Of a stretch of DNA of 49,886 nucleotides, positions 34,746 through 43,230 are shown piece by piece; the first letter of the stretch is position 1; each line of letters begins with the position of its first letter. A model generated the notes under the pieces. It was not told the origin of the DNA. It did no database searches and worked only from the letters and a program-made list of their open reading frames with translations. Source of the stretch: Chloroflexota bacterium (GTDB lineage: Bacteria > Chloroflexota > Anaerolineae > UBA4142 > SHND01); NCBI GenBank assembly GCA_029778615.1, contig JAKOPZ010000104.1, positions 1-49,886 on the forward strand, read 5' to 3'. Made by a program: the position numbers and the translations under genes.

Positions 34746-35948
34746 ATGCATATTTTGTTTTTGTCCCAAGTGCTCCCGTATCCGCTTGACGCGGGTCCCA
34801 AGGTCCGCAGCTATTATGTGCTGCGTTATCTCGCCCAAGCCCATCGCGTCACCCTTGTCGCGTTCACACGCGCGACCGATTCGCCGGAGGCGATTCAACA
34901 TCTGGAAACCTTTTGCGATACCGTGCACACCGTCCCGCTCACGCGCTCGCGGGTTCAGGACGCGGCGCACATGGCATCCAGTTTTCTCCAGCGCCGTCCC
35001 TTTTTGATTGTGCGTGATGATTTGCGCGTAATGGATGACACGCTTGCCACCATCACAAAACATTCAATTTTTGATGCCGTGCACGCCGACCAATTGGCAA
35101 TGGCGCATTACGCGCTGCGTTTGCCCAAGCCGAAAAAAATCTTGGACCAGCACAACGCGGTGTGGACGATTATGGAACGACTCGCAGAAAATGAACCAGC
35201 GCCGTTCAAATGGTTCGTGATGCAGCGCGAGGCGCGATTACTCCGCGAGTACGAAGCAGTCACATGTGCCCGCTTTGACCGCGTGGTCACGGTGACGGAA
35301 GAGGATAAACGCGCGCTCTCGTTTTCCGCTCATCCGCCGCGCGCTCCGCTCTTGACGATTCCTATTTGTATTGCCCCGGATGAAATTGCGCCGTTGCCTT
35401 TCAATCCCACCGCACAAGATGTCATCTGTGTCGGTGGGATGTTTTATCCACCGAATGTGGACGGAATGCTCTGGTTTGCGCGCGAGGTCCTGCCGCGCAT
35501 TTGGAATGAATCGCCTGCCACGCGTTTTTTTATTGTCGGCGCGCGTCCGGATTCACAGCTGCGCGCATTGTCCCAGACCGACGCGCGTATCGTTGTCACC
35601 GGCTATGTGGCGGACACGAATGCGCTGCTCGAACGCGCTGCCGCGTTTGTGGTGCCCTTGCGCGCGGGGGGGGGGATGCGCGTAAAAATTTTGGACGCGT
35701 GGGCGCGCGGTGTGCCAATGGTTTCGACCATCATCGGTGCGGAAGGCATTCGCGTGCGCGCGGGCGAAAATATTTTGCTCGCCGATACCGCTGAAGAATT
35801 TGCGCGCGCCGTATTGAGTTTGATTCAAGACCGCGCCTTTGCTGCGCAGATGTCAGCGCGCGGGCGCGAGTGGGTGGAAACGCAATATGCGTGGCAGCGC
35901 GTCTATCGCGCGTGGGACGAAATCTATTCGGCGCCCTTGCGGGCATGA
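34746..35948 (+). CDS. Glycosyltransferase family 4 protein with ten-G tract
   Basis: A 400-residue GT-B enzyme, paralog of the gene at 26907. It starts MHILFLSQVLPYPLDAGPKVRSYYVLRYLA. The donor half has VICVGGMFYPPNVDGMLWFAREVLPRIW and VPLRAGGGMRVKILDAWARGVPMV. The Gly triplet is encoded by ten G at 35666-35675, the same position and length as in the paralog. The ATG at 34746 is preferred over an upstream TTG, because it starts at the first strand and lies outside the inverted repeat. It belongs to the PEP-CTERM/exopolysaccharide-associated GT4 group by resemblance. Confidence 0.86.
   Translation: MHILFLSQVLPYPLDAGPKVRSYYVLRYLAQAHRVTLVAFTRATDSPEAIQHLETFCDTVHTVPLTRSRVQDAAHMASSFLQRRPFLIVRDDLRVMDDTLATITKHSIFDAVHADQLAMAHYALRLPKPKKILDQHNAVWTIMERLAENEPAPFKWFVMQREARLLREYEAVTCARFDRVVTVTEEDKRALSFSAHPPRAPLLTIPICIAPDEIAPLPFNPTAQDVICVGGMFYPPNVDGMLWFAREVLPRIWNESPATRFFIVGARPDSQLRALSQTDARIVVTGYVADTNALLERAAAFVVPLRAGGGMRVKILDAWARGVPMVSTIIGAEGIRVRAGENILLADTAEEFARAVLSLIQDRAFAAQMSARGREWVETQYAWQRVYRAWDEIYSAPLRA
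35666..35675 (+). repeat. Homopolymer of ten G in a second GT4 gene
   Basis: Ten consecutive G encode the end of an Ala codon and three Gly codons in VPLRAGGGMR. It occupies the same motif as the tract at 27815-27824. Confidence 0.95.
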
Positions 35949-35951
35949 GGT

Positions 35952-35979
35952 TTGACGAATACACCCATTAGCATATACT
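35952..35979 (+). promoter_or_regulatory. Predicted sigma70-type promoter
   Basis: TTGACG (35952-35957) and TATACT (35974-35979) each match the consensus at five of six bases, with a 16-base spacer. They lie in the gap before the GT4 gene at 36016, giving a leader of about 30 bases. Confidence 0.5.
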
Positions 35980-36015
35980 CGCAGTGAACGCGAGAAAACT
36001 GGTACTGCGGTACTT

Positions 36016-37296
36016 GTGCCTCGCGGGGACGCGCGCGCGGAGAAGATTGAATTGCGATTGCTTTATTTGGTCCCGTATGTGCCAACGCCCATACGCACCC
36101 GTCCTTTTCATCTGCTCCAGCAGCTTGCCCATAATGGATGCGAGATAACGCTGGCGACATTGTACGGCGATTCGAGTGAACAAGCCATGTTGGCGCAATG
36201 GGGCGCATCGGGAATCAAAATTCTCGGCGCACGCCTAACGCGCCAACGTTCATTATGGAACATGGTGAAAACTTTTCCGGGCGCGGCTCCTTTGCAAGCC
36301 GCGTATTGTTGGCAGCCGGACTTGGCACAACAGCTCTTGCAAACCATTGACCGAACGCCTTTTGATGTGATTCACATTGAACACTTGCGCGGCGCGCAGT
36401 ACGGTTTGGCGGCACAGACGCATCTGCAACAACAGAAGCGCCCAATACCGGTGGTATGGGACAGCGTGGACTGTATCACGCATTTGTTTTCGCAAGCGAG
36501 CCGCGACAGCACGCAGCGCACGCGACGTTTCATCACGCGGTTTGAGTTGGAACGCACACGGAAATACGAAAGAGAATTGGCACAGCGTTTTGCGCGAACT
36601 TTTGTTGTTTCCGAAAGCGAGCGCCGCGCGTTTCTTGAACTCGGCGGCATCGAGCCGCGCGAAATCGGTGTTGTGCCCAATGGCGTGGATACTATTGCGT
36701 TCACGCCGCCGACGCGCCCACGCGACCGCGCAACGATTTTGTTATCCGGAAAAATGAGCTATCACGCCAACGTCACCGCCGCATTTTTTTTGTTGGATGA
36801 AATCATGCCGCGCGTCTGGCATCAAATGCCCGACGCGCGCGTTTGCATCGTTGGACAAAATCCTCCGCCGGCGCTCCGTCAACGCGCAAACGAAAAAATC
36901 GAAATTACCGGCAGCGTTCCCGATTTGAATGTGTACTTGCAGCGCGCCACCGTCGCGTGTGCGCCGATTCGGTATGGCGCCGGTACACAAAACAAAGTTC
37001 TCGAAGCGATGGCAAGCGGCACGGCGGTGGTTGCGACACCGCAAGCAGTCCAGGCATTGCAAGCGCAACCCGACCACGATGTCTTGTTGGGCAGTGATGC
37101 AGAAACGCAGAGCGCGCAGATTGTGCGCGTGCTACAAGACGCCGAGTTGCGTACGCGGCTTGAACGCAACGGACGCGCGTATGTCCAGATGCATCATCAG
37201 TGGTCAAACAGTGCGCGCATCTTGACAGAGTTCTATGCCCAAGCCATCCAAGACCTGCAACACCCCGGGGGGATTGAAAAGCATGTCCGCAATTGA
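36016..37296 (+). CDS. Glycosyltransferase family 4 protein
   Basis: A 426-residue GT-B enzyme distantly related to the two poly-G GT4 genes. After a short leader it has LRLLYLVPYVPTPIRTRPFHLLQQLA, then VVPNGVDTIAFTPP and a donor site reading CAPIRYGAGTQNKVLEAMASGTAVVAT. Its Gly loop is coded by mixed codons, with no G tract. The start is given as GTG at 36016; a TTG at 36052, directly before the first strand, is also possible. A promoter-like pair lies just upstream. Its stop overlaps the start of the initiating sugar transferase by 14 bases. Confidence 0.85.
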   Translation: MPRGDARAEKIELRLLYLVPYVPTPIRTRPFHLLQQLAHNGCEITLATLYGDSSEQAMLAQWGASGIKILGARLTRQRSLWNMVKTFPGAAPLQAAYCWQPDLAQQLLQTIDRTPFDVIHIEHLRGAQYGLAAQTHLQQQKRPIPVVWDSVDCITHLFSQASRDSTQRTRRFITRFELERTRKYERELAQRFARTFVVSESERRAFLELGGIEPREIGVVPNGVDTIAFTPPTRPRDRATILLSGKMSYHANVTAAFFLLDEIMPRVWHQMPDARVCIVGQNPPPALRQRANEKIEITGSVPDLNVYLQRATVACAPIRYGAGTQNKVLEAMASGTAVVATPQAVQALQAQPDHDVLLGSDAETQSAQIVRVLQDAELRTRLERNGRAYVQMHHQWSNSARILTEFYAQAIQDLQHPGGIEKHVRN

Positions 37297-38755
37297 TTTG
37301 GAACGTGTGGTAACGCATCCGCAAGCTGCCGGACGACGCGCGCAGCAGCGTATCTTTATCACCATGTTGTTAGTGGGCGATGTGTTGGCGCTTGGTCTTG
37401 CGCTCGCGCTCGCCTATGCCATCCGTTTTGAATTTGACATTTCGATTTTTGAAGAGAGTGATTTGCCGCTGCACCTCCCGGTATATTGGTTCTTTCTTTT
37501 AATTCCGTTGTGTCTCTTGGTGCTCGCGCTGGTGCAATTGTATGACCCGCAATATCTTCTTGGCGGCATGCAAGAATATGCGCGCATTTTTAATGCCACT
37601 TCCATTCTCGTAACTCTCGCCATCCTGCTCTCTTTCTTTTTTCCTCTCTTTCGTCTCTCGCGCGGTTTCATCGCGCTGAGCTGGTTATTCATCACGTGTT
37701 TACTCTTTCTGGAACGCTTTATAGTTCGGCATGTAATATATCGTCTGCGTCGTCACGGCTTTATGACACGCCGTACCCTCATCGTCGGCGCGGATGAAGA
37801 CGCGCGTCATATCGCCGAGCAGCTTTTGTCCACACCAACGGCGGGCGCGGAACTGTTGGGATTTGTGACCAATGACGTGCCGCTGGGAAAAACATTAACA
37901 AGCAATTTGGCGGTCTTGGGTACGCTCGACCTGTTGCCCGCGTTGGTGGAGCGGCTTGGCGTAGAAGAGATTGTGGTTTCCACTCAAGGACTGCATCGCA
38001 CGGACACGATTCGCGTTTTTCAAAATTACGCCTATGCCGATGACGTAGATTTACGATTCTTGCCGGGGCTGTTTGAAATTTTTGCTACGGGCGTGCGTGT
38101 CAAAGAAATCGGCTCGGTGCCGCTCGTCAGTATGAATCGCGTGCGGTTAGGCATTTGGGAGTCCACCATCAAATCAACGGTGGACTATCTCGGCGCCATC
38201 GTGTTGTTGCTCATGCTCTCGCCGCTGTTTCTCGTGCTGGGCATTCTCATCAAACGCGATTCACCCGGACCCATTTTGCATCGGCGCCGCGTAGTGGGAC
38301 GCGGTGGGCAAACCTTTGACGCGTTCAAATTCCGCACCATGTACCAAGATGGCGCGGCGATTCTTGCGCAATATCCGGATTTGGAAGCCGAGCTCAAACA
38401 AAATCACAAGCTGAAAAATGACCCGCGCGTAACGCGTATCGGCGCGCTCTTGCGCCGCACGTCGTTGGACGAACTGCCACAATTGCTCAACATTCTGCTC
38501 GGACAAATGAGTTTGGTCGGACCGCGTATGATTACGTTGGAAGAGATGGACAAGTATGGCAAATGGCGCTGGAATCTCTTGACAGTCAAACCGGGAATTA
38601 CAGGGCTGTGGCAAATCAGCGGGCGCAGTGATGTTTCGTATGAAGAGCGCGTGCGCCTCGACATGTACTATATTCGCAATTACACGTTGTGGCTCGACCT
38701 GCTCATTTTATGGCGCACGCCTCCCGCAGTGATTGGACGGCGTGGGGCGTACTAG
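37283..38755 (+). CDS. Polyprenyl-phosphate sugar-1-phosphate transferase (WcaJ/WbaP-like, initiating)
   Basis: A 490-residue membrane enzyme. Four to five N-terminal membrane segments are followed by a Rossmann-like domain ([19 protein letters not shown]). The catalytic C-terminal domain has [50 protein letters not shown] and [15 protein letters not shown]. It transfers a sugar phosphate, often glucose- or galactose-1-phosphate, to undecaprenyl phosphate, starting the repeat unit at the cytoplasmic face. The ATG at 37283 overlaps the GT4 gene; GGGGGGAT upstream may serve as the ribosome site. It is the last gene before a 313-base gap. Confidence 0.92.
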   Translation: MSAIDLERVVTHPQAAGRRAQQRIFITMLLVGDVLALGLALALAYAIRFEFDISIFEESDLPLHLPVYWFFLLIPLCLLVLALVQLYDPQYLLGGMQEYARIFNATSILVTLAILLSFFFPLFRLSRGFIALSWLFITCLLFLERFIVRHVIYRLRRHGFMTRRTLIVGADEDARHIAEQLLSTPTAGAELLGFVTNDVPLGKTLTSNLAVLGTLDLLPALVERLGVEEIVVSTQGLHRTDTIRVFQNYAYADDVDLRFLPGLFEIFATGVRVKEIGSVPLVSMNRVRLGIWESTIKSTVDYLGAIVLLLMLSPLFLVLGILIKRDSPGPILHRRRVVGRGGQTFDAFKFRTMYQDGAAILAQYPDLEAELKQNHKLKNDPRVTRIGALLRRTSLDELPQLLNILLGQMSLVGPRMITLEEMDKYGKWRWNLLTVKPGITGLWQISGRSDVSYEERVRLDMYYIRNYTLWLDLLILWRTPPAVIGRRGAY

Positions 38756-38988
38756 TGCATCATTAAACAAGCTCTTTTGCGTCCAAGCGCAAGAACTCGT
38801 TTAGAAATCGGTCTTGGCTCAACACGCACTCACAACAAGTTGGTTAATGATGCAATAGTGCCTTCGATGTTTTCGGAAACCTTGAAGGTGCGAGCAGTGC
38901 AATCCATCGCCATAAGCGGCGTTCACGCTTTGCAAAAGTGTTTTACGGCAAACAATTTTTGCATCGGATTGCGATTCAGCTGATTCTT

Positions 38989-39016
38989 TTGCACTATTAT
39001 TGTTTTGGCATATAAT
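38989..39016 (+). promoter_or_regulatory. Predicted promoter of the Wzc-like kinase gene
   Basis: A perfect -10 TATAAT (39011-39016) lies 16 bases after TTGCAC (38989-38994), a weak -35. Transcription would start near 39023, leaving a leader of about 45 bases. Confidence 0.55.
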
Positions 39017-39023
39017 TTGCCGC

Positions 39024-39052
39024 GCTGCCTGCACAATCCCTCTTAAGGCAGC
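39024..39052 (+). promoter_or_regulatory. Leader hairpin before the ribosome site
   Basis: GCTGCCT (39024-39030) pairs with AGGCAGC (39046-39052), a 7-base stem with a 15-base loop. It lies at the predicted transcript start and ends four bases before the AAGGAG ribosome site (39057-39062). It may protect or modulate the message. Confidence 0.5.
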
Positions 39053-39068
39053 TTGCAAGGAGTTTCGG

Positions 39069-40670
39069 ATGGAATTACGTCAGTATTTAAAAATTCTCCG
39101 CAAGTGGTTGTGGCTCATCGTCTTGGTCGCAGTCGTCGCCGGTGTTGCGAGCTATTACACTACCAACCAACTTCCGCGCCTTTATCAAGCAACTGCCAAA
39201 GTCATGGTGGGCGAAAGTTTTCAAAAAACCAATCCCACGCAAGGTGATATTGCCACCGGCTCTGTCCTCGCCGAAACGTATATTCAGCTTGTTGACACCA
39301 GCGCGGTGTTGAACGGTGTGCGTCAAGAGTTGGGTTTGCAATCTTCAGTGGACGAACTGCGCAGCGCTGTGAGCGCTTCGGCCATCGCGCGCACCCAATT
39401 CATTGACGTGCGCGCCAACAGCACTGACCCGAAACGTGCCGCGCAAATTGCCAACGCTGTCGCCAACCAATTGATTCTGTTGGGTCCTGCCTCTTCCAAT
39501 GCCGACCTCCTCAAGCAACGTGAATTCATTCGCGGACAAATTGAGGATTTGGAAACCAAAATTGGCGATGCCGAAGCAAATATCAATCAGCTGGAAGAAT
39601 CGCTCAAGACCACAACGAGTGTGCGCGAGACCTCTGACAAACGCGCCGAGATTGACCGGTTGCGCGGGCAAATCGCACAGTATCAACAGAACTATACACA
39701 GTTCGTCAACTATCTCGCGCCTTCATCGCAAAACACGCTGACGATTCTCGAACCTGCCGAGCCGCCTGCCGCGCCCTTTGCGCCAAACTTGGTTCTGAAT
39801 GTGAGTTTGGCAGTCATTATCGGCATTATCCTTGCAACCGCTGTAGCATTCTTGATTGAATATTTCGACGATACGCTTAAAACCAAAGAGGATGTGACGC
39901 GGGTCCTGACGGCTTCGACGCTCGGCGAAATCGGTGTCGTCAAAAACCGAAACGATAAATTGATTACTGCTGCCGAACCGCGTTCTGCCAATGCCGAAGC
40001 GTACCGTATGTTGCGGAGCAATATCGGATTCTCGTCGGTGGACAAACCCATCAAGACCATTTTGGTCACGAGCGCGAGTCCCAGCGAGGGCAAGAGTATC
40101 ACAGCGGCGAACCTTGCCGTGACGATGGCGCAAGCCGGTTATCGCACGGTGATTTTGGATTGTGACTTGCGTAAACCGACACAGCAAAAGATTTTCAATC
40201 TGTCGAACGATGTGGGCTTGACCAATGCGTTGCTTGCCCACTCGACAGTGCAGAATTTTATCCGCCCTGTGCGGGTCGAAAATTTGAGCGTCATGCCCAC
40301 CGGCTCGCTGCCGCCGAACCCTGCCGAACTTTTGGGCTCGCGCCGCATGGCCGAAATGTTATCCGCGTTGGAGGGCGAGGCGGATATCATTGTAATAGAC
40401 AGTCCGCCTGTGCTCGCCGTCGCCGACTCGGCAATTCTGTCACGCATGGCAGATGGCGTGTTACTTGTCATTGACAGTGGACAGACCAAACGCGAATCGG
40501 CACAGCGTGCCAAAGAAGCGTTGGAAAATGCCGGAGCGCGTCTTTTGGGTGTTGTGTTGAATCGAATGCCCGCGAGTCGCAGTTACTATTCATACAACAG
40601 CAAATATTACACATCGGTCGGCGAAGCCAAGGCGAAACCTTCGACTCCTGCCACATCGAGCAGCAGCTAA
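39069..40670 (+). CDS. Chain-length regulator fused to BY-type tyrosine kinase (Wzc/CpsCD-like)
   Basis: A 533-residue protein. The Wzz domain starts MELRQYLKILRKWLWLIVLV, with a first membrane span at about 14-32 and a second at about 242-262, and a coiled-coil loop between. The kinase half has Walker A SASPSEGKSITAANLA (about 334-349), Walker A' VILDCDLRKP (about 362) and Walker B IIVIDSPP (about 440). The tail has a tyrosine cluster SYYSYNSKYY, the expected autophosphorylation sites. It controls polymer length and export through phosphorylation cycling. The ATG at 39069 follows AAGGAG by six bases; an open frame upstream of it overlaps the promoter and is rejected. No cognate phosphatase is visible here. 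Confidence 0.92.
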   Translation: MELRQYLKILRKWLWLIVLVAVVAGVASYYTTNQLPRLYQATAKVMVGESFQKTNPTQGDIATGSVLAETYIQLVDTSAVLNGVRQELGLQSSVDELRSAVSASAIARTQFIDVRANSTDPKRAAQIANAVANQLILLGPASSNADLLKQREFIRGQIEDLETKIGDAEANINQLEESLKTTTSVRETSDKRAEIDRLRGQIAQYQQNYTQFVNYLAPSSQNTLTILEPAEPPAAPFAPNLVLNVSLAVIIGIILATAVAFLIEYFDDTLKTKEDVTRVLTASTLGEIGVVKNRNDKLITAAEPRSANAEAYRMLRSNIGFSSVDKPIKTILVTSASPSEGKSITAANLAVTMAQAGYRTVILDCDLRKPTQQKIFNLSNDVGLTNALLAHSTVQNFIRPVRVENLSVMPTGSLPPNPAELLGSRRMAEMLSALEGEADIIVIDSPPVLAVADSAILSRMADGVLLVIDSGQTKRESAQRAKEALENAGARLLGVVLNRMPASRSYYSYNSKYYTSVGEAKAKPSTPATSSSS

Positions 40671-40690
40671 GCCAACCGAAAACCCAAGTA

Positions 40691-40753
40691 CGCTACAGGA
40701 GTTTGGGAGCGCCGATGCGTGCCGGTTCCGCATCGGCTCTCGTTTGTGTAGCG
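40691..40753 (+). ncRNA. Nested-stem structured leader or terminator candidate
   Basis: An outer stem CGCTACA (40691-40697) pairs with TGTAGCG (40747-40753). Inside, GAGCGCCGATGCG (40707-40719) pairs with CGCATCGGCTC (40729-40739) with a two-base bulge. It sits 20 bases after the kinase stop and 43 bases before the next start. It could be a weak terminator, since only a short T-rich stretch (TCGTTTG) follows the inner stem, or a structured leader of an unknown class. Confidence 0.4.
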
Positions 40754-40796
40754 GGGAGCTTGAAGCATCAATACTTTCAAGGATTAGACAAAGCGC

Positions 40797-43130
40797 ATGG
40801 ATGAACTGAACCACAAGAGTGAACAGGATGCGGCAGAGCAGAACGCGCCAAATTCGTCGCAGGCAGATTCCAGCAACGGCGCAGACACAACTGTCACTCC
40901 GCACAACATTTCACGAATGATAACATCCAAACGAGTTGTCATTCCTCCGAGCGCCAAGCGTCTCGCCAAAGCTCCCCCTCGTCCGGCGGAACCGCTGGTC
41001 AAGCCCGCGCCTCCCGTTTCACCGCAGGTGCCCGTCGAACCGAACGGCGAGACCACTGCTGCATCGATTGTACAAGAAACGAGCCGCGCCGAATTCGTCG
41101 AACCTGTCGCGCTGTCTCCAACACACACAGTAGAGATTCCACCGCAAGGAACCGAGGACCAAAACCTAGACGCGACAAAAGACGCAGCGCCAACTGTGGT
41201 CGTCCTTGCGGAAACAACAGATGCCCAGACCGAACGCCTTGAGCCCGCGCCATTCGTTCCGTCGAGTGAGTCGTCATCATCAACCACCGGCAGCGTGAAA
41301 ACGACGGGTCTGCCATACACGCAGGCGGTTCCTTATTTTCCGCCCACAACAATTCCACAACCGCGCAAGCAAAGCAGTTTAGGCGTGGTGTTGTGGGGCG
41401 GCGTCATTCTCTTTTTGATTGCAGCAGTTGTCGTCGCACTGTTCGCCCTGAATTTGATCCCGATTTTTGGAACACCGGAAGCTGTGGCAACACCAACTCA
41501 AGTGGTTGCAGTTCAACCGACCACCGCACCCAGCCCAACGACGACCCTTCTTCCTACCTCACTGCCGACGGAAGCGCCACCGGTTCCGACGACCGTGCCG
41601 CTGCTGATACCGACACCGCCAATAGACGGCGACCAAAAAAGTTTGCTGCCACTTGCCGACTTGACCGGTTGGTACAGTGCGGGTTCTACGGAAACGAATT
41701 ACGGCGATGAAAATCTGAATGCAGGTACCTTTCAAGGACAACCTTATTCGAGCATCATTCAGTTCAATCTCGACAATCTGCCCACTGACACACAAATCCT
41801 TTTTGCGGCTATCGAATTGACCGGGCGCGATGCATCGCGTTTGGGCACGACAGGGACTTGGCAACTGGAACTGCTTGAGAATTCACTCGCCACTGATTGG
41901 AGTCAAGCGACACCTGAACAACTCGCTCAGGCAAAATCGCTCGGCACAATGGGCGAACCAATTCCCGCGTCCGATTTGGGAGCCGGTCGCGTGAACCGCT
42001 TTGTCTTGAGCGAAAGTGAGTTGCAGCTTTTAGCGCAACAATTCAAGAATGGCAACGCCGTCTTTCGCTTGCGCGGACCGGAGGGCACAGAGGACAATCT
42101 CTTTTCTTGGGAATCGGGCGCCAACACGGCGACACTCAATTCACCCACATTGCATCTGGTCTATGTTCCGGGCAAATATGTTATCGTCACCAACACGCCC
42201 GAGCCGACCAACGTCTTGACCGCCGCCGCCTATGTCGTGCGCGGCACCGACCAGGCGAAACGGAACGGCACGCCCACCCCATTCCCGCCCGGCGTTGCCA
42301 CAGCCACTCCCGGCGGTGCGCCGATTGTGATTGGAGCCGAGACCGCGCTTCCGGCCAATGAGGAAACGGCAATTGCGCGTGCCCAGCTGGCAACCGCTAT
42401 TGCGCGAACGACGGGGACGTACACGCCAACACCACCGGTTGTGATTATCGAGTATCCGACAAATACTCCGGTTGTGATTGACCCAATTCGTCTCAGCACC
42501 TCGACACCAATTCCGCCCGATACAGATTTGATGACCATCCCCATTGACTATGAAAAATGTCAATGTCAGGGACAGATTCTGTTGCTCTCCAATCGCTATG
42601 GCGGAGACAAACGGGCGCCCATCATGCTCGACCCGCAAGGCGCAGAACTCGGCAAGCTCTCCGGGGACTTGTATTATCGCCTTGCGCTCGCGCGCGAACC
42701 GTATTCACCGGACCGCACCAAGCGCCTGATTTATCCAAACGATTCCAATGGCGTGCAACAGATCGGCTATGAAGACGTTGCCACCGGCGAAATAACATTC
42801 CTTACCAATTTCTCCAAAGGAATTGCGTACGATGCCGCGTGGTCGCCTGATGGCAGTGCGATTGCATTCGTTTCCACCGAGCGCGGCAACACCGACGAAA
42901 TCTATATCTATGATTTCGGCACGCAGCAAGTTACGCGCATCACCGATGCCAGTGAATTGGGGCAGCCGTGGAGCAAACATCCTTCATGGTCCCCGAACAG
43001 TCAACAAATCGTTTTCTGGTCCAGTCGTTCCGGTACCCCACAAATCTGGATTATGAACCGCGACGGCTCTGACCTCCACAACATCAGCAACAACGATTTC
43101 GACGAACGCGATCCTGTATGGGTCAAGTGA
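40797..43130 (+). CDS. Membrane protein with DNRLRE-like and TolB-like domains
   Basis: A 777-residue protein. Residues 1-190 are a charged, Pro/Ala/Thr-rich cytoplasmic tail. One membrane span lies at about 196-222. A Thr/Pro spacer leads to a DNRLRE-like (CBM96-type) domain at about 285-455, with YSAGSTETNYGDENLNAG and SSIIQFNLDNLP. A second low-complexity spacer rich in TPTP follows. Residues 590-777 carry TolB/PD40-like propeller repeats: AAWSPDGSAIAFVSTERGN and PSWSPNSQQIVFWSSRSG. DNRLRE domains are linked to binding carbohydrates on the cell surface. Its position next to the Wzc-like kinase suggests a role in holding or sensing the polymer. The cytoplasmic tail could be a kinase target (inference). 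No catalytic residues are apparent. Confidence 0.75.
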   Translation: MDELNHKSEQDAAEQNAPNSSQADSSNGADTTVTPHNISRMITSKRVVIPPSAKRLAKAPPRPAEPLVKPAPPVSPQVPVEPNGETTAASIVQETSRAEFVEPVALSPTHTVEIPPQGTEDQNLDATKDAAPTVVVLAETTDAQTERLEPAPFVPSSESSSSTTGSVKTTGLPYTQAVPYFPPTTIPQPRKQSSLGVVLWGGVILFLIAAVVVALFALNLIPIFGTPEAVATPTQVVAVQPTTAPSPTTTLLPTSLPTEAPPVPTTVPLLIPTPPIDGDQKSLLPLADLTGWYSAGSTETNYGDENLNAGTFQGQPYSSIIQFNLDNLPTDTQILFAAIELTGRDASRLGTTGTWQLELLENSLATDWSQATPEQLAQAKSLGTMGEPIPASDLGAGRVNRFVLSESELQLLAQQFKNGNAVFRLRGPEGTEDNLFSWESGANTATLNSPTLHLVYVPGKYVIVTNTPEPTNVLTAAAYVVRGTDQAKRNGTPTPFPPGVATATPGGAPIVIGAETALPANEETAIARAQLATAIARTTGTYTPTPPVVIIEYPTNTPVVIDPIRLSTSTPIPPDTDLMTIPIDYEKCQCQGQILLLSNRYGGDKRAPIMLDPQGAELGKLSGDLYYRLALAREPYSPDRTKRLIYPNDSNGVQQIGYEDVATGEITFLTNFSKGIAYDAAWSPDGSAIAFVSTERGNTDEIYIYDFGTQQVTRITDASELGQPWSKHPSWSPNSQQIVFWSSRSGTPQIWIMNRDGSDLHNISNNDFDERDPVWVK

Positions 43131-43166
43131 TTTACTCGCAACGCTTTCCTTCCCCAGTGCAAATTG

Positions 43167-43200
43167 ATACAGAGCTGCTGTAGAGCAGCTCTGTATTATT
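43167..43200 (+). terminator. Strong Rho-independent-type terminator
   Basis: ATACAGAGCTGCT (43167-43179) and AGCAGCTCTGTAT (43184-43196) form a perfect 13-base stem with loop GTAG, followed by TATT and, after CCCAACGAA, a T5 run. It closes the unit ending with the gene at 40797. It precedes the giant gene, which must have its own start site nearby, though no clear promoter is visible. Confidence 0.8.
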
Positions 43201-43230
43201 CCCAACGAATTTTTCTACGAGGCAGCAGCT

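Larger units (their letters stand above)
38756..39068. other. 313-base non-coding region with inverted repeat, promoter and leader hairpin
   Basis: No gene is visible here. Near the left end, TGCATCATTAA (38756-38766) pairs with TTAATGATGCA (38844-38854), eleven bases each and 77 apart. A short TTGCG/CGCAA hairpin sits between them and could help end the upstream transcript. The right end holds the promoter at 38989-39016 and a leader hairpin. The middle (about 38855-38985) shows nothing I can interpret. Confidence 0.6.

Noticed and set aside
40691-40765. c-di-GMP (GEMM-I) riboswitch before the gene at 40797
   Set aside because: The string GTAGCGGGG recalls its 3' part, but the tetraloop hairpin and the conserved GCAAAGCC segment are not present.
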